From Ignelater luminosus (taxonomy: Eukaryota > Arthropoda > Insecta > Coleoptera > Elateridae), in the NCBI GenBank assembly GCA_011009095.1, contig VTPC01091288.1, positions 57,688-121,687 on the forward strand: a stretch of DNA of 64,000 bases, written 5' to 3'. The position numbers and the translations under genes were made by a program. Of this stretch, positions 11,970 through 23,389 are shown in pieces. Within the stretch, counting starts at the first letter, position 1, and each line of letters begins with the position of its first letter. The notes beneath the pieces were generated by a model. The model did not search any database, was not told the DNA's origin, and worked only from the letters and a program-made list of their open reading frames with translations.

Positions 11970-14470
11970 AAGCGGGTAGGTATTCTCTACCATCCCAGCA
12001 GAAACAGACCTACTTCAGGGACCTAGCAACCCTGTCCATGCGAGCTTTTAATTTTCCTCAATCCAAAACCCGAGAAAATTCATGTCCTACTCCTAACATC
12101 CTTACTCCTCCAAAAGTACCCTTTTCCTTATCCAACCAATGTTGTGGCAAAACACTCTCTATTATAGCGAGTTTAAGACGAAACGGAAGTAAGCCCCGTG
12201 TGGGTAGAGCAATCAACACCAAATCCCGCACCTCGAAGAAGGTCTGCCTCAAGGATTATGTGGGGGGCAAAAATTCGCCCGTAGCATTATCAAAAGAAAA
12301 ACTACTGATCGCGACTTAATATGTAAGAACAATGAAAACACAAGAACATCTAACAGAATTGGAACAAGAACTACAACGCATGAAGTAGCATGCGAAACAC
12401 GGCTCTCAGGAGAAAAATGTTATACACTGAAATCTGGACACGTGCTCGTTCAAAACAATTCAGACCAAGACCAGCGCCACGGAGGAGTAGCCCTCTTACT
12501 CAACGAAAGAAGAAAACACATGATCACCAAATTCCACGCTATCTTAAACCGTATTATATCGTATATGTCACGATAAAACTATCCAAGAGATATACGATAC
12601 AAGTGTATACTCCTACCAATGCTTTAGAAGATGAGTTTGTGGAAAGATTCTACAAGAATATAACAACTGCCAGACGAGCAGAGAACACCCACTACTGGCT
12701 AGTCATCGGAGACTTCAATGCTAAAGTAGTTACAAAAATGGATAATTTTGAAAACATACGAAAGTTTGTTATCGGAACAACTGTATGAACACCTACTACA
12801 AAAAGCCACTCAAAATGAAATGGACATGGCAAAGTCCAGATGGGAGAACTAAGAGTAAAATCGACATTATCTTGGCAAGCGGGAAACTGGTCACAGATGT
12901 CTCGCTTCTGATTAAAATACACACAGGTAGCGATTACAGACTGCTAAGAACCACAATCAGAATCAACTTAAAATTCAAACAACGCAAACTAATTAAGAAA
13001 TTCTACCCCACAATAGATAGAATCAGAAAAAACGAGGAAAAATACTAACAGGAGCTCAAACACAAACTCACATTGCTACTAAACTTTGAAAATCTAGAAT
13101 TAGACGATCTAACCCAAAAAATCACAAAGAACATACAAACTGCAACGAAAAAGGCAGTAGCTCAATAAAACCAAAAAAATAAAAATCACCAACAAAACAA
13201 AACAACTCCGACAAATACAAACAAATCAACAAGAACATAAAACGGGAAATCAGGAAAGACAAACCAAATTATAACAAAAGAATAATAAAAGATACATTTG
13301 AAAACAACAAAAACATGAAAGTCTTAAGAAACATAACATAACATGGTCAACAGCGAATGTACCGTATGAAAGACAAAATTGGTCAATTGAACACAAGCAC
13401 GACAAAAATCTCTAAAGTGATCGAAGACTTCTATACAAAATTGCACGAGTCAAAGGTGTCAAACACAAAAGCAAACCTACCAGAAATAACAATACAAAAT
13501 AACAATTCCTAAGAGATACCTACAGTGGCAACTCAGGAAATATGTACAGCTCTACAACAAATGAAAGATGTTCAATGCCCAGGAGAAGACCGGATAACAA
13601 TAGAAATGTTAAAAATAGGAGGAAACTTGCTAACTAAAGCCATCCAACTACTGATGAACCGCTGTATCAATTAAGGCAAAATACCAACAAGCTAGAAAAA
13701 CGCAGAAGTGATATTTATATTCAAGAAAGGTGACACTGCTGACATAGGGAGCAATAGGCTAAGTAGTCTATTATTGCATCTGTATCTTTTGGTCAATATT
13801 CGAAGGACTAAACGACGCAAGAATATACTCCCATTATACCACCTTGCTGAAAGACATTTATACAAAAGCCACCATGCACGTTACGATCAATGAATACGCA
13901 AATACGAGAAAAATACCATTACAAAGAAGCGTCAGACAAGGAGATACCATTTCTCTCAAGCTCTTTACGCTGGCGCTTAAAAACATATTTAAAAAAATTA
14001 AATTGGAAAGAAAAGGGAATAAACATAGATGGCACATACTTCAACCATCTGCGCATTGCAGACGACATAGTCATAATAACTAGTAATGCGGAAAAATTAA
14101 AACAAATGTTAACCGATCTTGCCCTAAACTCAAAGACCATAAGACTACAAATGAACTATGAGAAAAAAATAATGTCAAACGGCCAAAAATAAATTTAGGT
14201 AAACCAACAAATTATGGAAGATGCCCATAAATACGTCTATCTTGGGCACCTCACTAAGTTGGGAAAACCAAACTAAACCAAACCACAAAGATCACAAGGC
14301 AAACAAAACTTGGATGGACGGCATTCAGAAAACTTAGTGGGATATTAAGAAACCAAGAAATACCAATGAGTTTGAAGAAAAAGGTATGAGACACATGCGT
14401 TCTGCCCGTCATGACATATGGTGCAGAAACAATGTCAGTAACACATAAAAGTGCAAACTAATTAAAAGCA
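11970..14470 (+). pseudogene. RTE-clade LINE relic (endonuclease + reverse transcriptase)
   Basis: This is a nearly end-to-end but mutated RTE-type LINE. A GC-richer leader at about 11990-12300 precedes an endonuclease start that reads LLIAT then VRTMKTQEHLTELEQELQ at about 12300. LSGEKCYTLKSGHVL follows near 12400-12455 and GGVALLLNERRK near 12485. The ARRAENTHYWLVIGDFNAKV block (12670-12730) holds the Gly-Asp-Phe-Asn active-site motif. Next come KMKWTW with SPDGRTKSKIDII (12815-12875) and TGSDYRL (12925), which replaces the usual SDH-type motif. In the RT part are QMKDVQCPGED (13560), IFKKGD (13722), RSVRQGDTIS (13926), a catalytic RIADDIVIIT (about 14050) and YVYLGHLT (14235). There are many stops and frame changes. 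The palm is shortened: the block after KKGD jumps directly to the LKDIYTKATM region. The 3' end is undefined. Confidence 0.82.
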
Positions 14471-16560
14471 ACCTATTAAAAAGTTCTATTTGACAGTTTT
14501 CCTTTGTGTAATAATGTATCAGGATCTTCTCTAATTAGTAACTATTAGTTAGCACCTAACATGTTCGAATTCCATCTTCCCTGGTTTCAGAACGTTGAAA
14601 GGTCTTGATGGAAACGCTCCCCATGCCCATCACTTACAGCTCCCAAATTGACTGAGAGCAAATCTAAATGGAAATGTGATTAATGCATCTTTAGCGACAT
14701 TTTACATCCCATTTTACGGTAAGCTGTTAACATTTCGTCGACGAGGTTTTTGAAATTATCCGTTTTGTTGTTGCCCAGAAAGCCCTTTACGACAGATTTG
14801 AAACAGTTCCACGCCACCTTTTTTTTTTTCCTTGTAGAACCGCATCAAAGCCGCTGTCATTCACTAATTGCCGAATTTGGGCACCCACAAATATGCCCTC
14901 GTTTATCTTAGCTTCGTTGATTTTTGGAATTCTTTTTTATGTACTGGAAACCTCTTCCGTCGCGGTTCATACCTTTTACAACATTTTTTATTGGCCCTAA
15001 CTTTATATGCAAAGGGAGCAAATACATATTGTTTCTGTCCACAAGGCTTTTATGTAAAATATTTTTTCTTCCACAACTATCTGCTTACTTGGCCAACTTT
15101 TCATAATACAATTCTGCGATTTAGCACGACTGTATCACTTATACAAAAAGCGACTGTATTTTGTAAATCCCAGTTGCATTCCTAATAACAAAGCTATAAC
15201 TTTCAAATATACAGATTTTCCACTCGTATCGTTTAAGTATAGTCTACGCTCGTTAAAAGGCGTTTCATAGTTTCATAAGATTCCTTTAGGTGAACTGAAT
15301 ATGCAATGGGAACTGAAGGCGATGCATTGCGATTGTGCAATAGAACTGCTTTCGAACTAAATTTTGATGTATCAATGAACAGTCGCCATTTTTCTGGTTT
15401 GTGTTTACATCCAAGGGTTTCCATCAAACCGCCAACATCATTGCAGTAGGTAAGATTGTCGTAGATACAATAAAACTCAAAAAACTTCTTGTCGCGGTTA
15501 CGGAAATGACTAATTTTGGTACTGTGTTCCAATAGATTCCAAGTTTTCAATCAGGAACCAAGCAACTCGGCTTTGCTTTTGCTTAAGTTCAAATCGCGAA
15601 TTCAATCGTTTAGTTGTGCCTGTGTGATCAAATGTGGCTCAGTGGGATCTGGAGGAATAAACTCTGGATCGTTGCTAGAAACAATGTCAACATTTTCTTC
15701 ATCTGATCCTTCAAGTGTTTCTGGTGGGACAGAAACTAAAATATAAGTACAACGGCCAACGAGTCTTATTGCCGATGTTAAATTAGAATACGCAAGTGAT
15801 TTTTTATTTTTTGCAGAGCAGCCTGCTATCTTTGGTATGCAGAAGTAACAATCGGTTAGATGATCCTTTTGTTCTGTCCATATCGTAGGTACTGCGAAGG
15901 GCGTACATACACGGGAACCTTTTATCCACTGTCGAAGGCGATTTGTACAAGAAACACAACAAATATGTAGTGCCCATTGCTTATCTTGATCTCCAACTTG
16001 ACATCTAAAGTACAGACGATAATCTCCCCTTATAGCGCAGTAAAATATTGTTTTTGGTGTTTAGCAGTAAAATCTCTACAAACGTAACAAAAACTGTCGG
16101 GATCGTTCGCACATTTACGGGACATGATTAATGTTTTTATACTTATCACTCATAACACAAGAAATTTTTTTTGTCAAGCAGTGATAATGCAACTTTATAA
16201 AACTCGCTCTACAAAACAGTACTAACACTGAACAGGTTCACACATAAGTGATCTCACTTATGGAAACTTGAAATAATATTTACAAATACTTATCAGAGTA
16301 ACATACCTGTTGATGACATGTTAATAGCTTTCTAATATATGCGGAATGCGATTACCTCATTTCCAAAACTTCTTATCGCTAATACGTAATTACCTAATGT
16401 AATTATAATTACACTGTCCATTGGAACTTAAAATTATTTCCAGAACTACACGCAACAGAAAAAATCTGAAAGCAGATTTGAATTCAGAATGAAAAGTTAC
16501 ATAAGGATTACATAGTTTTGTTTAAGAACTAAAAACTCTGTTAATCAGTATAATTACATA
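14470..16560 (-). mobile_element. Unclassified ~2.1-kb element, copy A (minus strand)
   Basis: This region is an inverted copy of 53788-55850. Matching sequence runs from ACCTATTAA near 14470 (AATAGGTT near 55841 on the other copy) to CTCTGTTAATCAGTATAATTA near 16553 (TAATTACACTGATTAACAGAG on the other). The coding part starts at the ATG whose complement is CAT at 16123-16125 and reads MSRKCANDPDSFC-like on the minus strand. A 105-residue open frame at 15550-15233 carries EKWRLFIDTSKFSSKAVLL and VHLKESYETM. Near 14630-14570 it reads GHGERFHQD. I recognise this as a protein family repeated many times in arthropod genomes, without an assigned function. I see no terminal inverted repeat or target duplication, so the class is unknown. 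Frameshifts and stops make it a pseudogene. Confidence 0.7.
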
Positions 16561-16569
16561 ACTCAGATA

Positions 16570-18388
16570 ACTTTGGCTTCAATATTGCATTCCCAACTGC
16601 AGTACTAACAATTAAATTCAGCAAACACGCTACCAATACAGACTCCCACAAAATTTGCAATTCCATACAGCAATAATATCCTTTGAGTTATTATCCTCTA
16701 ATTTAATTATTCATTTTAGCGAATTCCGAATAGACCAAGACTTGAATAAAAGAAACTTACCGCACAATGAAAACTTCTAAAAACGGAACAAAAAGTTTTT
16801 CTTTTTAATTTAGTGCAAATTCTCTGAAACTCCCGTATTAATAATAATAAATCAGAAAATTCCCTTATTTTCTTGAAATGCGTTGATAATAGCAGTTAAT
16901 CCAAGTTAAAGATAGGTCCCTAAGGAGATTCCTCCGCCCATTTTCGTTAAGATATCACTAAAGCGAAACGAGGCCAGCCCTGTTTTAAAACGAGCCGTTT
17001 ATAATTAACGTTACGACGAACGCTGCTGTTACTATGCCGGCATATTTGTCTTATTCTGTTCCCTGTTAAACCAGGAAAACACGTGACGTTCCACGCACAC
17101 GTGACGCCTCATGGAATGCATAATAAATCAAGTAAACATGTCAAAATTTGCATTAGCCCCTTCCATCCTCTCTTTTTTTTCCTGCTGAATGATTGGATTT
17201 GTTTTACAGATTTTGGTGAATATCACATTGCGCTTTATTTTAATATAACGTTCAATCGGCTTGCCATTGAAATTCATCCCTGGTTACTGTTTTGCTTGCT
17301 GTCATTCATACGAAATTGTATATTTGATTTAATAAAATTAGAGTGATCACTCGTGCGTTTTCGAGAGCGTTACGCTTACAAGATGTCTCAAATTAAATAC
17401 AGTAGGTACCTTTATTACGTCGTATAAAAGAATTTTAAGAACATACCTTTATTTGGGTTGTTTTCCAATTAGTGATCTAATCTTCTGCAATATAACCCAT
17501 TGTTTTCAGGAAATTTCAACTGATCAAGAGAATTTAATTAATCCTCTACTCTGCCAATGGCAAATGCGAAGCTTAGGTGGAGTACAGGATTTACAATTAC
17601 TAACGAGTCATTTCCAAAGGTGGCCTTTATTTTAAAGTTACTAATTTAAAATTCTATCATGTTAATAGTTTATTTATAAACAACTTATTATTGTAAGCAT
17701 TTATAATAATAAATAATTGACGCAACAAAATTTTCTATGTAGTTTAGTTTTCCTTTACGAGGATGTAGAAGTTAACTTTTCTAACATTCTTGCTATTTGA
17801 AACTTTAGTAGATATTTATAAAACATTTCGTAAGATAAATATTCTAGTAAGTTTTTCTAAAAGTTGACTTTTAATAAATACTCTAATTTGGCTTGTTTTG
17901 GTAAAATTAAGTTAATAATTCCAATGTCTACATCGAATTAGCGTAAAACACGCACAGAAAATTATTATCTATCAATCATTGGTGCAGAAATATCAGTTTT
18001 TGTTTACTACATAAATTAGAAATTGTAGATATTTAGTATGTAGCTAAGCAAGAAAATCCCTAATAAAGTTTTAATATTGTGGTTCGTTTAAAAGGGTGTT
18101 ATAAGCAAACAACAAGTTTGCTAAATTTAAAAAACTTTCAGTAAATTGCTCATGTGCTCTACAAATAAATAATAGACTAGGGCATTTCTACCACATTTAG
18201 TTTCATATACTGCTAGTAACCGAACTTGACTTATTAAATCCTCTATACGAAGTTGAGCCTAAAAGTGGATAAACTTTCAAGATTGAGACTTATAGGATTT
18301 TATGAACAATAGATAATATTTTTAAAAAGTGTTTTTCTACCAACAAACCTCTACCACGTGTCAAAATTTATCGACTGGAGCTATTTAT
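16570..18388. other. A/T-rich spacer, no gene recognised
   Basis: Only short open frames without motifs are present. A less A/T-rich patch at about 16900-17110 has no recognisable content. The stretch ends at the TA target site of the mariner element. Confidence 0.45.
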
Positions 18389-18391
18389 CTA

Positions 18392-18424
18392 ACACATGGG
18401 CTGAAAAGTCCCAGGCCTAACAAA
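18392..18424 (+). repeat. Left terminal inverted repeat of the mariner
   Basis: Its 33 bases are the exact reverse complement of 19653-19685. It would be the binding site of the transposase. The TA just outside is part of the target duplication. Confidence 0.96.
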
Positions 18425-18570
18425 TAGATGGCGCTAGTTCTATTGCATTCACCGCTTTTTCAGTTAGTACTAACCTTCAAAAGACAGCTGTTAAAATTTC
18501 ATGATATTCTATTCATTATTTTGTGAGTTATTGTGCTAAGAGTGACGCTACTTTTGTTATTTTCAAAACA

Positions 18571-19620
18571 ATGGATCAAAAACAATTTCGTGTTTTAATT
18601 TTACACTGCTTCTTGATGGGAAAAAATACCGTTCAATCGAAGCAATGGCTTGAAAAGTGTTATGGGGACTCCGCTCCATCAGAAACAACAATAAAACGTT
18701 GGTTTGCTGACTTCAAACGTGGTCGTAGAGACACCGATGATGCAGAACGCAGTGGACGTCCAAATGAGGCGGTAACACCAGAAAACATCAAAAAAATCCA
18801 CAAAATCGTTTTGAATGATCGAAAAGTGAAGTTGCGTGAGTTAGCTGACATCGTAAAGATATAAAAAGAACGTTTTGGCTTTATATTGCATGAGCATTTG
18901 ACTATGAGAAAGCTCTGCTCAAAGTAGGTGCCGCGTTTGCTCACTGTTCACCAAAAACAAGAACGTGTTGATGTTTCTGAGCAGTGTTTGGCCATGTTTA
19001 AACGTAACAAACCGGAATTTTTGCGTCGATATGTGACAATGGATGAAACATGGATCCATCACTTCACTCCGGAATCAAAACTATCGTCATCTGAGTGGAC
19101 AGCAACTGGTGAACCTCGTCCAAAGCGACCGAAAGCACAACAATCGGCTGGAAAGGTTATGGCCTCGGTATTTTGGGATGTGCGTGGTGTAATATTCATC
19201 GACTATCTTGAGAAGGGAAATACCATCAACAGTGAATATTATATAGCGTTATTGGAGCGTTTGAAGGCCGAAATTGCAAAGAAACGACCGCATATGGCAA
19301 AGAAAAAAATTTTATTTCATCAAGACAACGCACCGTGTCACAAGTCAATCAAAACAATGGCAAAACTACATGAATTGAACTTCGAATTGCTCCGACATCC
19401 ACCGTATTCGCCAGATTTGGCTCCCACCGACTACTGGCTGTTCGCAGACCTATAAAAAATGCTTGCCGCTAAGAAATTTCGCTTGAATGAAAAGGTTATC
19501 GCTGAAACTGAGTCCTATTTTGAGCCAAAAGATAAATCGTTCTACAAAAGTGGTATTGAAATGTTAGAGCGGCGCTGGAATGATTGCGTTGTTCTTGATG
19601 GAAATTACGTTGATGAATAA
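18571..19620 (+). pseudogene. mariner transposase, three in-frame stop codons
   Basis: The frame from ATG at 18571 to TAA at 19618-19620 is 349 codons with no net frameshift, essentially the family length (Himar1 has 348). The N-terminal third is a paired helix-turn-helix DNA-binding region (SETTIKRWFADFKRGR at residues about 34-49). The catalytic triad is intact: Asp158 in VTMDETWIHHF, Asp252 in FHQDNAPCHK and Asp287 in YSPDLAPTDYWLF, giving the D,D34D spacing of mariner. Three point changes create stops: TAA at codon 98 (18862-18864), TAG at codon 119 (18925-18927, likely from TGG) and TAA at codon 295 (19453-19455). The C-terminal tail (YFEPKDKSFYKSGIEMLE) is intact. The transposase cuts and pastes the element as a dimer at TA sites. 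Confidence 0.95.
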
Positions 19621-19652
19621 AGCTAATTTTGAACAAAAAAAATCGTGTTTTC

Positions 19653-19685
19653 TTTGTTAGGCCTGGGACTTTTCAGCCCATGTGT
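19653..19685 (-). repeat. Right terminal inverted repeat of the mariner
   Basis: It is an exact 33-base reverse complement of the left end, followed by the TA target duplication at 19686-19687. Confidence 0.96.
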
Positions 19686-19737
19686 TATTTGTGTATAAGT
19701 GTGATTATTACAAATGGTTTTAAGTTTCTATTACAGT

Positions 19738-19740
<3 letters not shown>

Positions 19741-19776
<36 letters not shown>
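19741..19776. repeat. (TA)n microsatellite
   Basis: An uninterrupted 36-base TA dinucleotide run lies about 55 bases downstream of the mariner. The open frame crossing it with repeated Ile-Tyr is a product of the repeat. Confidence 0.95.
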
Positions 19777-19780
<4 letters not shown>

Positions 19781-19789
19781 CAAACAATT

Positions 19790-20935
19790 AGTAACAAATA
19801 GTAGTCTATATCCATTTATGTGGATATCTGACATCGAAACACCAAGGTTCTTCTGCGATCACTATGCAAAAATAAGCAACTTCACCACGAGCAAAGGGAA
19901 TGGTTCTCCAGAAACCAAAATGACACCAGACTGCCCATCGGAAAAAGAGATGACCTTGATGTTGATGAAATCAGTACCTGATTGTGTTTATTACGACTGC
20001 CATTAAGTGCGTTTTTATTAACGAAAAACGGTTGCATTCTAGGTAGATTTGCGCATTTTTGTGGACATCTTCGTAAAAATTTTTGTTTGCTAAATTAAAT
20101 CAATGGTCCTTCTTAATATTTAATACAAGAAATCCTGGATTTTAATTAAACAAATGTCGAAAATAAGGTAGGCAGAGTACCGGTATTCACAGATTCGTCT
20201 AGTCACCCGCTCGCCGCCTTCCACTGTCGTGCAGTAGGTATTCCACAATACTGAGATTTTATATTATTGTAGCTCGACTTTTTAATTTAATTTTGTTGAT
20301 TAGCACCCACATTTATTAATCTTTCCATCATTTATTAGATGGTTATTATTTTCTTCAAAAAGAAATCTAATTTTAGGAAGTCAACATGTCCAAACAACCA
20401 ACTTAAGTGAAAAATTAACTTTTAAAGAGTATCATGTAGAAAGTAGGAATTAAATTCATTTGTTTATTAATTATTACTTATTTTGTATGTGCATGTATTT
20501 TTTAAAATAAATTCTTTTCGTTTTAATAAATCGTGTATGAGCAAATGCAAGAAAGGCATAAAATTGTTAAATTATTTTATGCTTATGGCGAGTAACAAAG
20601 ATATCGCTAAAACAGATTTAATTTGCCAAACAGGTGATCCGAACTCATATGTAATCATTTATGAAATAATCATTCCTCACGTTTATACGATGTTTACAGC
20701 TTTGTTTCTTAAAGGGCGGCTACTAGGACCTTGACGGCGGATTTTTAGTAATTAGCGGCGGATTACATGGCCAAAGTGTCGGTTTTAACGAATTATTTTT
20801 TTTCTCATATCAAACTAATCGTTTAATTACTTTTGACGATTGAGCATGTATATCATTTAAATATGCATAACTATACAGAAAGTTTCATTGATAAATATTA
20901 TTTCGTTTTAAATTGAAACAAGTTTAAACTTCAAA
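19790..20935. other. Unannotated stretch, with a GGCGG-motif cluster
   Basis: There is no recognisable gene. At about 20713-20765, GGGCGG, GACGGCGGATT and AGCGGCGGATT occur close together, a local contrast with the A/T-rich surroundings. They could be the terminal motif of an old element, but I see no partner. Confidence 0.35.
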
Positions 20936-20949
20936 TATTCTTTAGGTGG

Positions 20950-21990
20950 CAGAGGATTGGTGCTTTTACCCTATACACGCGTAAAGTATGGCGAAGCTTT
21001 CTCTTAGTACATGCAGGACTCCCTCAAGGATCTGTGATCAGCCCTGTTCTCTTTAGTTTAATGATCAACAATGTTATTGCTGCAGTTCAGAGTATTCTTG
21101 GTACCTAAGGTCTACTTTACGCAGATGACTTAGTCATTTGGGCAACCAGAAGTACGATAAAAGCGTTTGAGGCGATTATAAACCAAGCTTTAGCTCGACT
21201 TTCATCTTAGGTTAATTAAAATAAACTAGTAGTCAACCCAGAAAAATCGGAATTTCTACTGTTTACGCTGTCCATTAGGCAACAAGCAGGAGGCTCTTTA
21301 CTCTAGTCCAATCCCCATAGTGAAATGAAAGCCACTACTTATTTAGGGGTTCAGCTTGACACTAAGTTGCAGTGGTCAAAGCAAATCGATCAGCTAGCAC
21401 AGAAGAGAAGTAAATGAATAAGGTTAGTGCGTACACTAGCAGAAACGAAATGGGAAGCGTATGTAAGACCCATGATGGGGTATGAAACAAACTGATTGTC
21501 ACAGCCCCCAAGACAACTCTGAAGAAGCTAGATAGAACTCAGAACCAAGCCCTGAGATTGATAACTGGGGCTCCCAGCTCTATCCCTTTTAACGATATGG
21601 AATTGCAAACCGGTGTAGATCCCCTATCGGCAAGAAGAGACCTGGCAGTAATAAGTCTAAATGAAAAGGTAAATTGCCTGGAGATGGACTACTAAAAAAA
21701 AACTATAAGCCGCCTACTCAACGACTGAAAACATAGAAATCCTAGCTCGAAGAGGCATATAATAGATATAAAAGAGAGAGTACTCTTCTCAGGACATGCA
21801 GTTACGGATGTTTTAGTGCACCATATCGCTAAGGAGAGATTGAACTTGATCGAGCCGATGAATGAAAGTAAAACTCCGCCAACCATGCAAAGAGCCATTG
21901 TACTGGGAACCATTTATATAAGATATCCAGTCCCAAAGTGGATCTACATAGGTATACACCGAAAGCTTGGCGCTTGATGCTCGTGGTAAT
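20950..21990 (+). pseudogene. LOA/I-like LINE reverse transcriptase fragment
   Basis: The plus strand reads AGLPQGSVISPVLFSLMINN at about 21028-21070, then LLYADDLVIWATRS at about 21115-21155 with the catalytic paired Asp. VVNPEKSEFLLF follows near 21235 and TYLGVQLDTKLQWSKQID near 21340-21390. Further on are LDRTQNQALRLITGAPSSIP near 21530-21585 and KVNCLE near 21670. The thumb and post-RT words fit LINEs of the LOA/I/Jockey group; I cannot fix the clade. It is interrupted by many stops. The 5' part (endonuclease) is absent. Confidence 0.72.
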
Positions 21991-22049
21991 GGGGACTCAG
22001 AAACCCACGCAAATTACTTTAGCACTTCTTTTCATACACACCTTGTATA

Positions 22050-23330
22050 CAATTCTCTTACATTCGGCTAGGTCTTTCGACCAGCATCTTTTCAGTCTTC
22101 TCTGGATGTGTGGTTAGTTGATTAGAGCGTTAATTAAGTTGCTTTTATTGTTAGTATTCCTTTTGTTATATTTCGTTGCAAGGGGTCGAATTACATCTTT
22201 TACGTATGCTGTGTTGAGGTCTTCGTAGAGAGTTTGACTGGAGATGTACCAGGGGGGTGCTTGCCATTATTCTTAGTGTTTTTTATTTGAATGTTTGTAT
22301 CATATTAATGTTTGATGGTTTCGCGGATTCCCAAAGTTCTATGCCAAAAGTCCATATTGGTGTTAATATTATTTTGTGAGCCAATTTAGTTGTTTGGTTT
22401 TAAAGTCAGCTATTAGCTGTTTAGCCTTAATATGCTCCTTCCATGTCAATTTTTGATCTAGGTAAAGACTCAAGTATTTGACCTCGTTCGTAACAGGTAT
22501 AAGAAGATTGTTTATTTTTACCCCAGGACAGATGAAGTGTTTGTTTGTAAAAATAATTTAAGTGGATTTTGTTCTATTGACTTTTATTTTCCATTTCTGG
22601 AGCTAATTTTTGAACAAATTAGAATGATTCTAGAGTTTGTCGGAGGCCGTACGGGGTCTTGGTCTGTTGCAAAAATTACAGTATCGTCTCCAAATCTGTC
22701 AGCTGTTGTAGGAATATACGCAGTGAATAAGGCCTAAGAACACTGCCGTGTGGTGATTCAGTTTGTATTGGGCGGTAGTCTGTTCGATCTGTATTAATTT
22801 TAATGTCAAAATGTAGGATTTAAGGATTTAATAGAGCTGATTTAAAAATGTTTGTTTCAGCTTATACAAGAGACCCCAATTTCATACCTTGTCAAATGTT
22901 TGTTGTATATTCAGGAAGGGCGCAGCACACCTTTTTTTTTGCAAGGTTATTTCATATCATGTTCACTATTCTGTGGCATTGCTCTGTAGTAGAATGTTTT
23001 TTTCTAAAGCCAACTGATGCGAAGAGATTAGGTTTAATGTAGAACTTTCTGTTTTCATTCGCGTCAATAAAATTCTCTAAAATATTTTTAAAAGTTTCAG
23101 TTGGTGGCTTTACAGGCTAGATTTGGGTAAACGTCCACTGAACTGCAGGTAGTGGTCAAGATGCAGGATTCAGTTAAAGATGGTAGTTAACAAATCTATA
23201 GCTCTTCTTGCTAGGTGCTTGAGTGTTTTTTCAACAATTAAGTCGTGCTCGGAGGATTTATGAGAGTTTGTAGTTTCTGTAGTTATTAGTGTTTTTAACG
23301 ACTGCACGACACCGTAACGGAAAGTCTTGA
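22050..23330 (-). pseudogene. Jockey-like LINE reverse transcriptase relic, minus strand
   Basis: On the minus strand the sequence reads LARRAIDLLTTIFNCIL near 23220-23160, a fingers block with RKKHSTTEQCHRIV near 23010-22960, and CALFLNIQQTFDKV near 22925-22885 (palm, first catalytic Asp region). VKYLSLYLDQKLTWKEHIKA follows near 22480-22425 and LTPIWTFGIELWES near 22370-22325. The end of the thumb/C-terminal region lies near 22250-22070 (EKMLVERPSRM). Word order is that of Jockey-clade ORF2. Stops and shifts are frequent. It is in opposite orientation to the LINE fragment at 20950-21990, with which it almost abuts. Confidence 0.72.
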
Positions 23331-23389
23331 AGCAATCAAGAATCTAACCACCGACACCACATCTTAATATCTATTCATAGTACGCATAA

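Larger units (their letters stand above)
18392..19685 (+). mobile_element. Complete mariner element, irritans-type
   Basis: The 1294-bp element is bounded by perfect 33-bp terminal inverted repeats (18392-18424 and 19653-19685), each starting ACACATGGGCTGAAAAGTCC when read inward. It is flanked by duplicated TA dinucleotides at 18390-18391 and 19686-19687, the standard target-site duplication of Tc1/mariner elements. A single transposase frame lies between. Size, terminus pattern and transposase words match the irritans subfamily, to which Himar1 belongs. It is unable to move by itself because of nonsense codons, but with intact ends it could be mobilised by a transposase supplied elsewhere. 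Confidence 0.96.

Noticed and set aside
14868-15185. 105-codon plus-strand open frame
   Set aside because: It is antisense to the unclassified element copy A. The minus-strand reading aligns with copy B.
19629-20006. 125-codon open frame with Ile-Tyr repeats
   Set aside because: It begins in the mariner 3' end, crosses its terminal repeat and then the (TA)n microsatellite, so it is not a gene.
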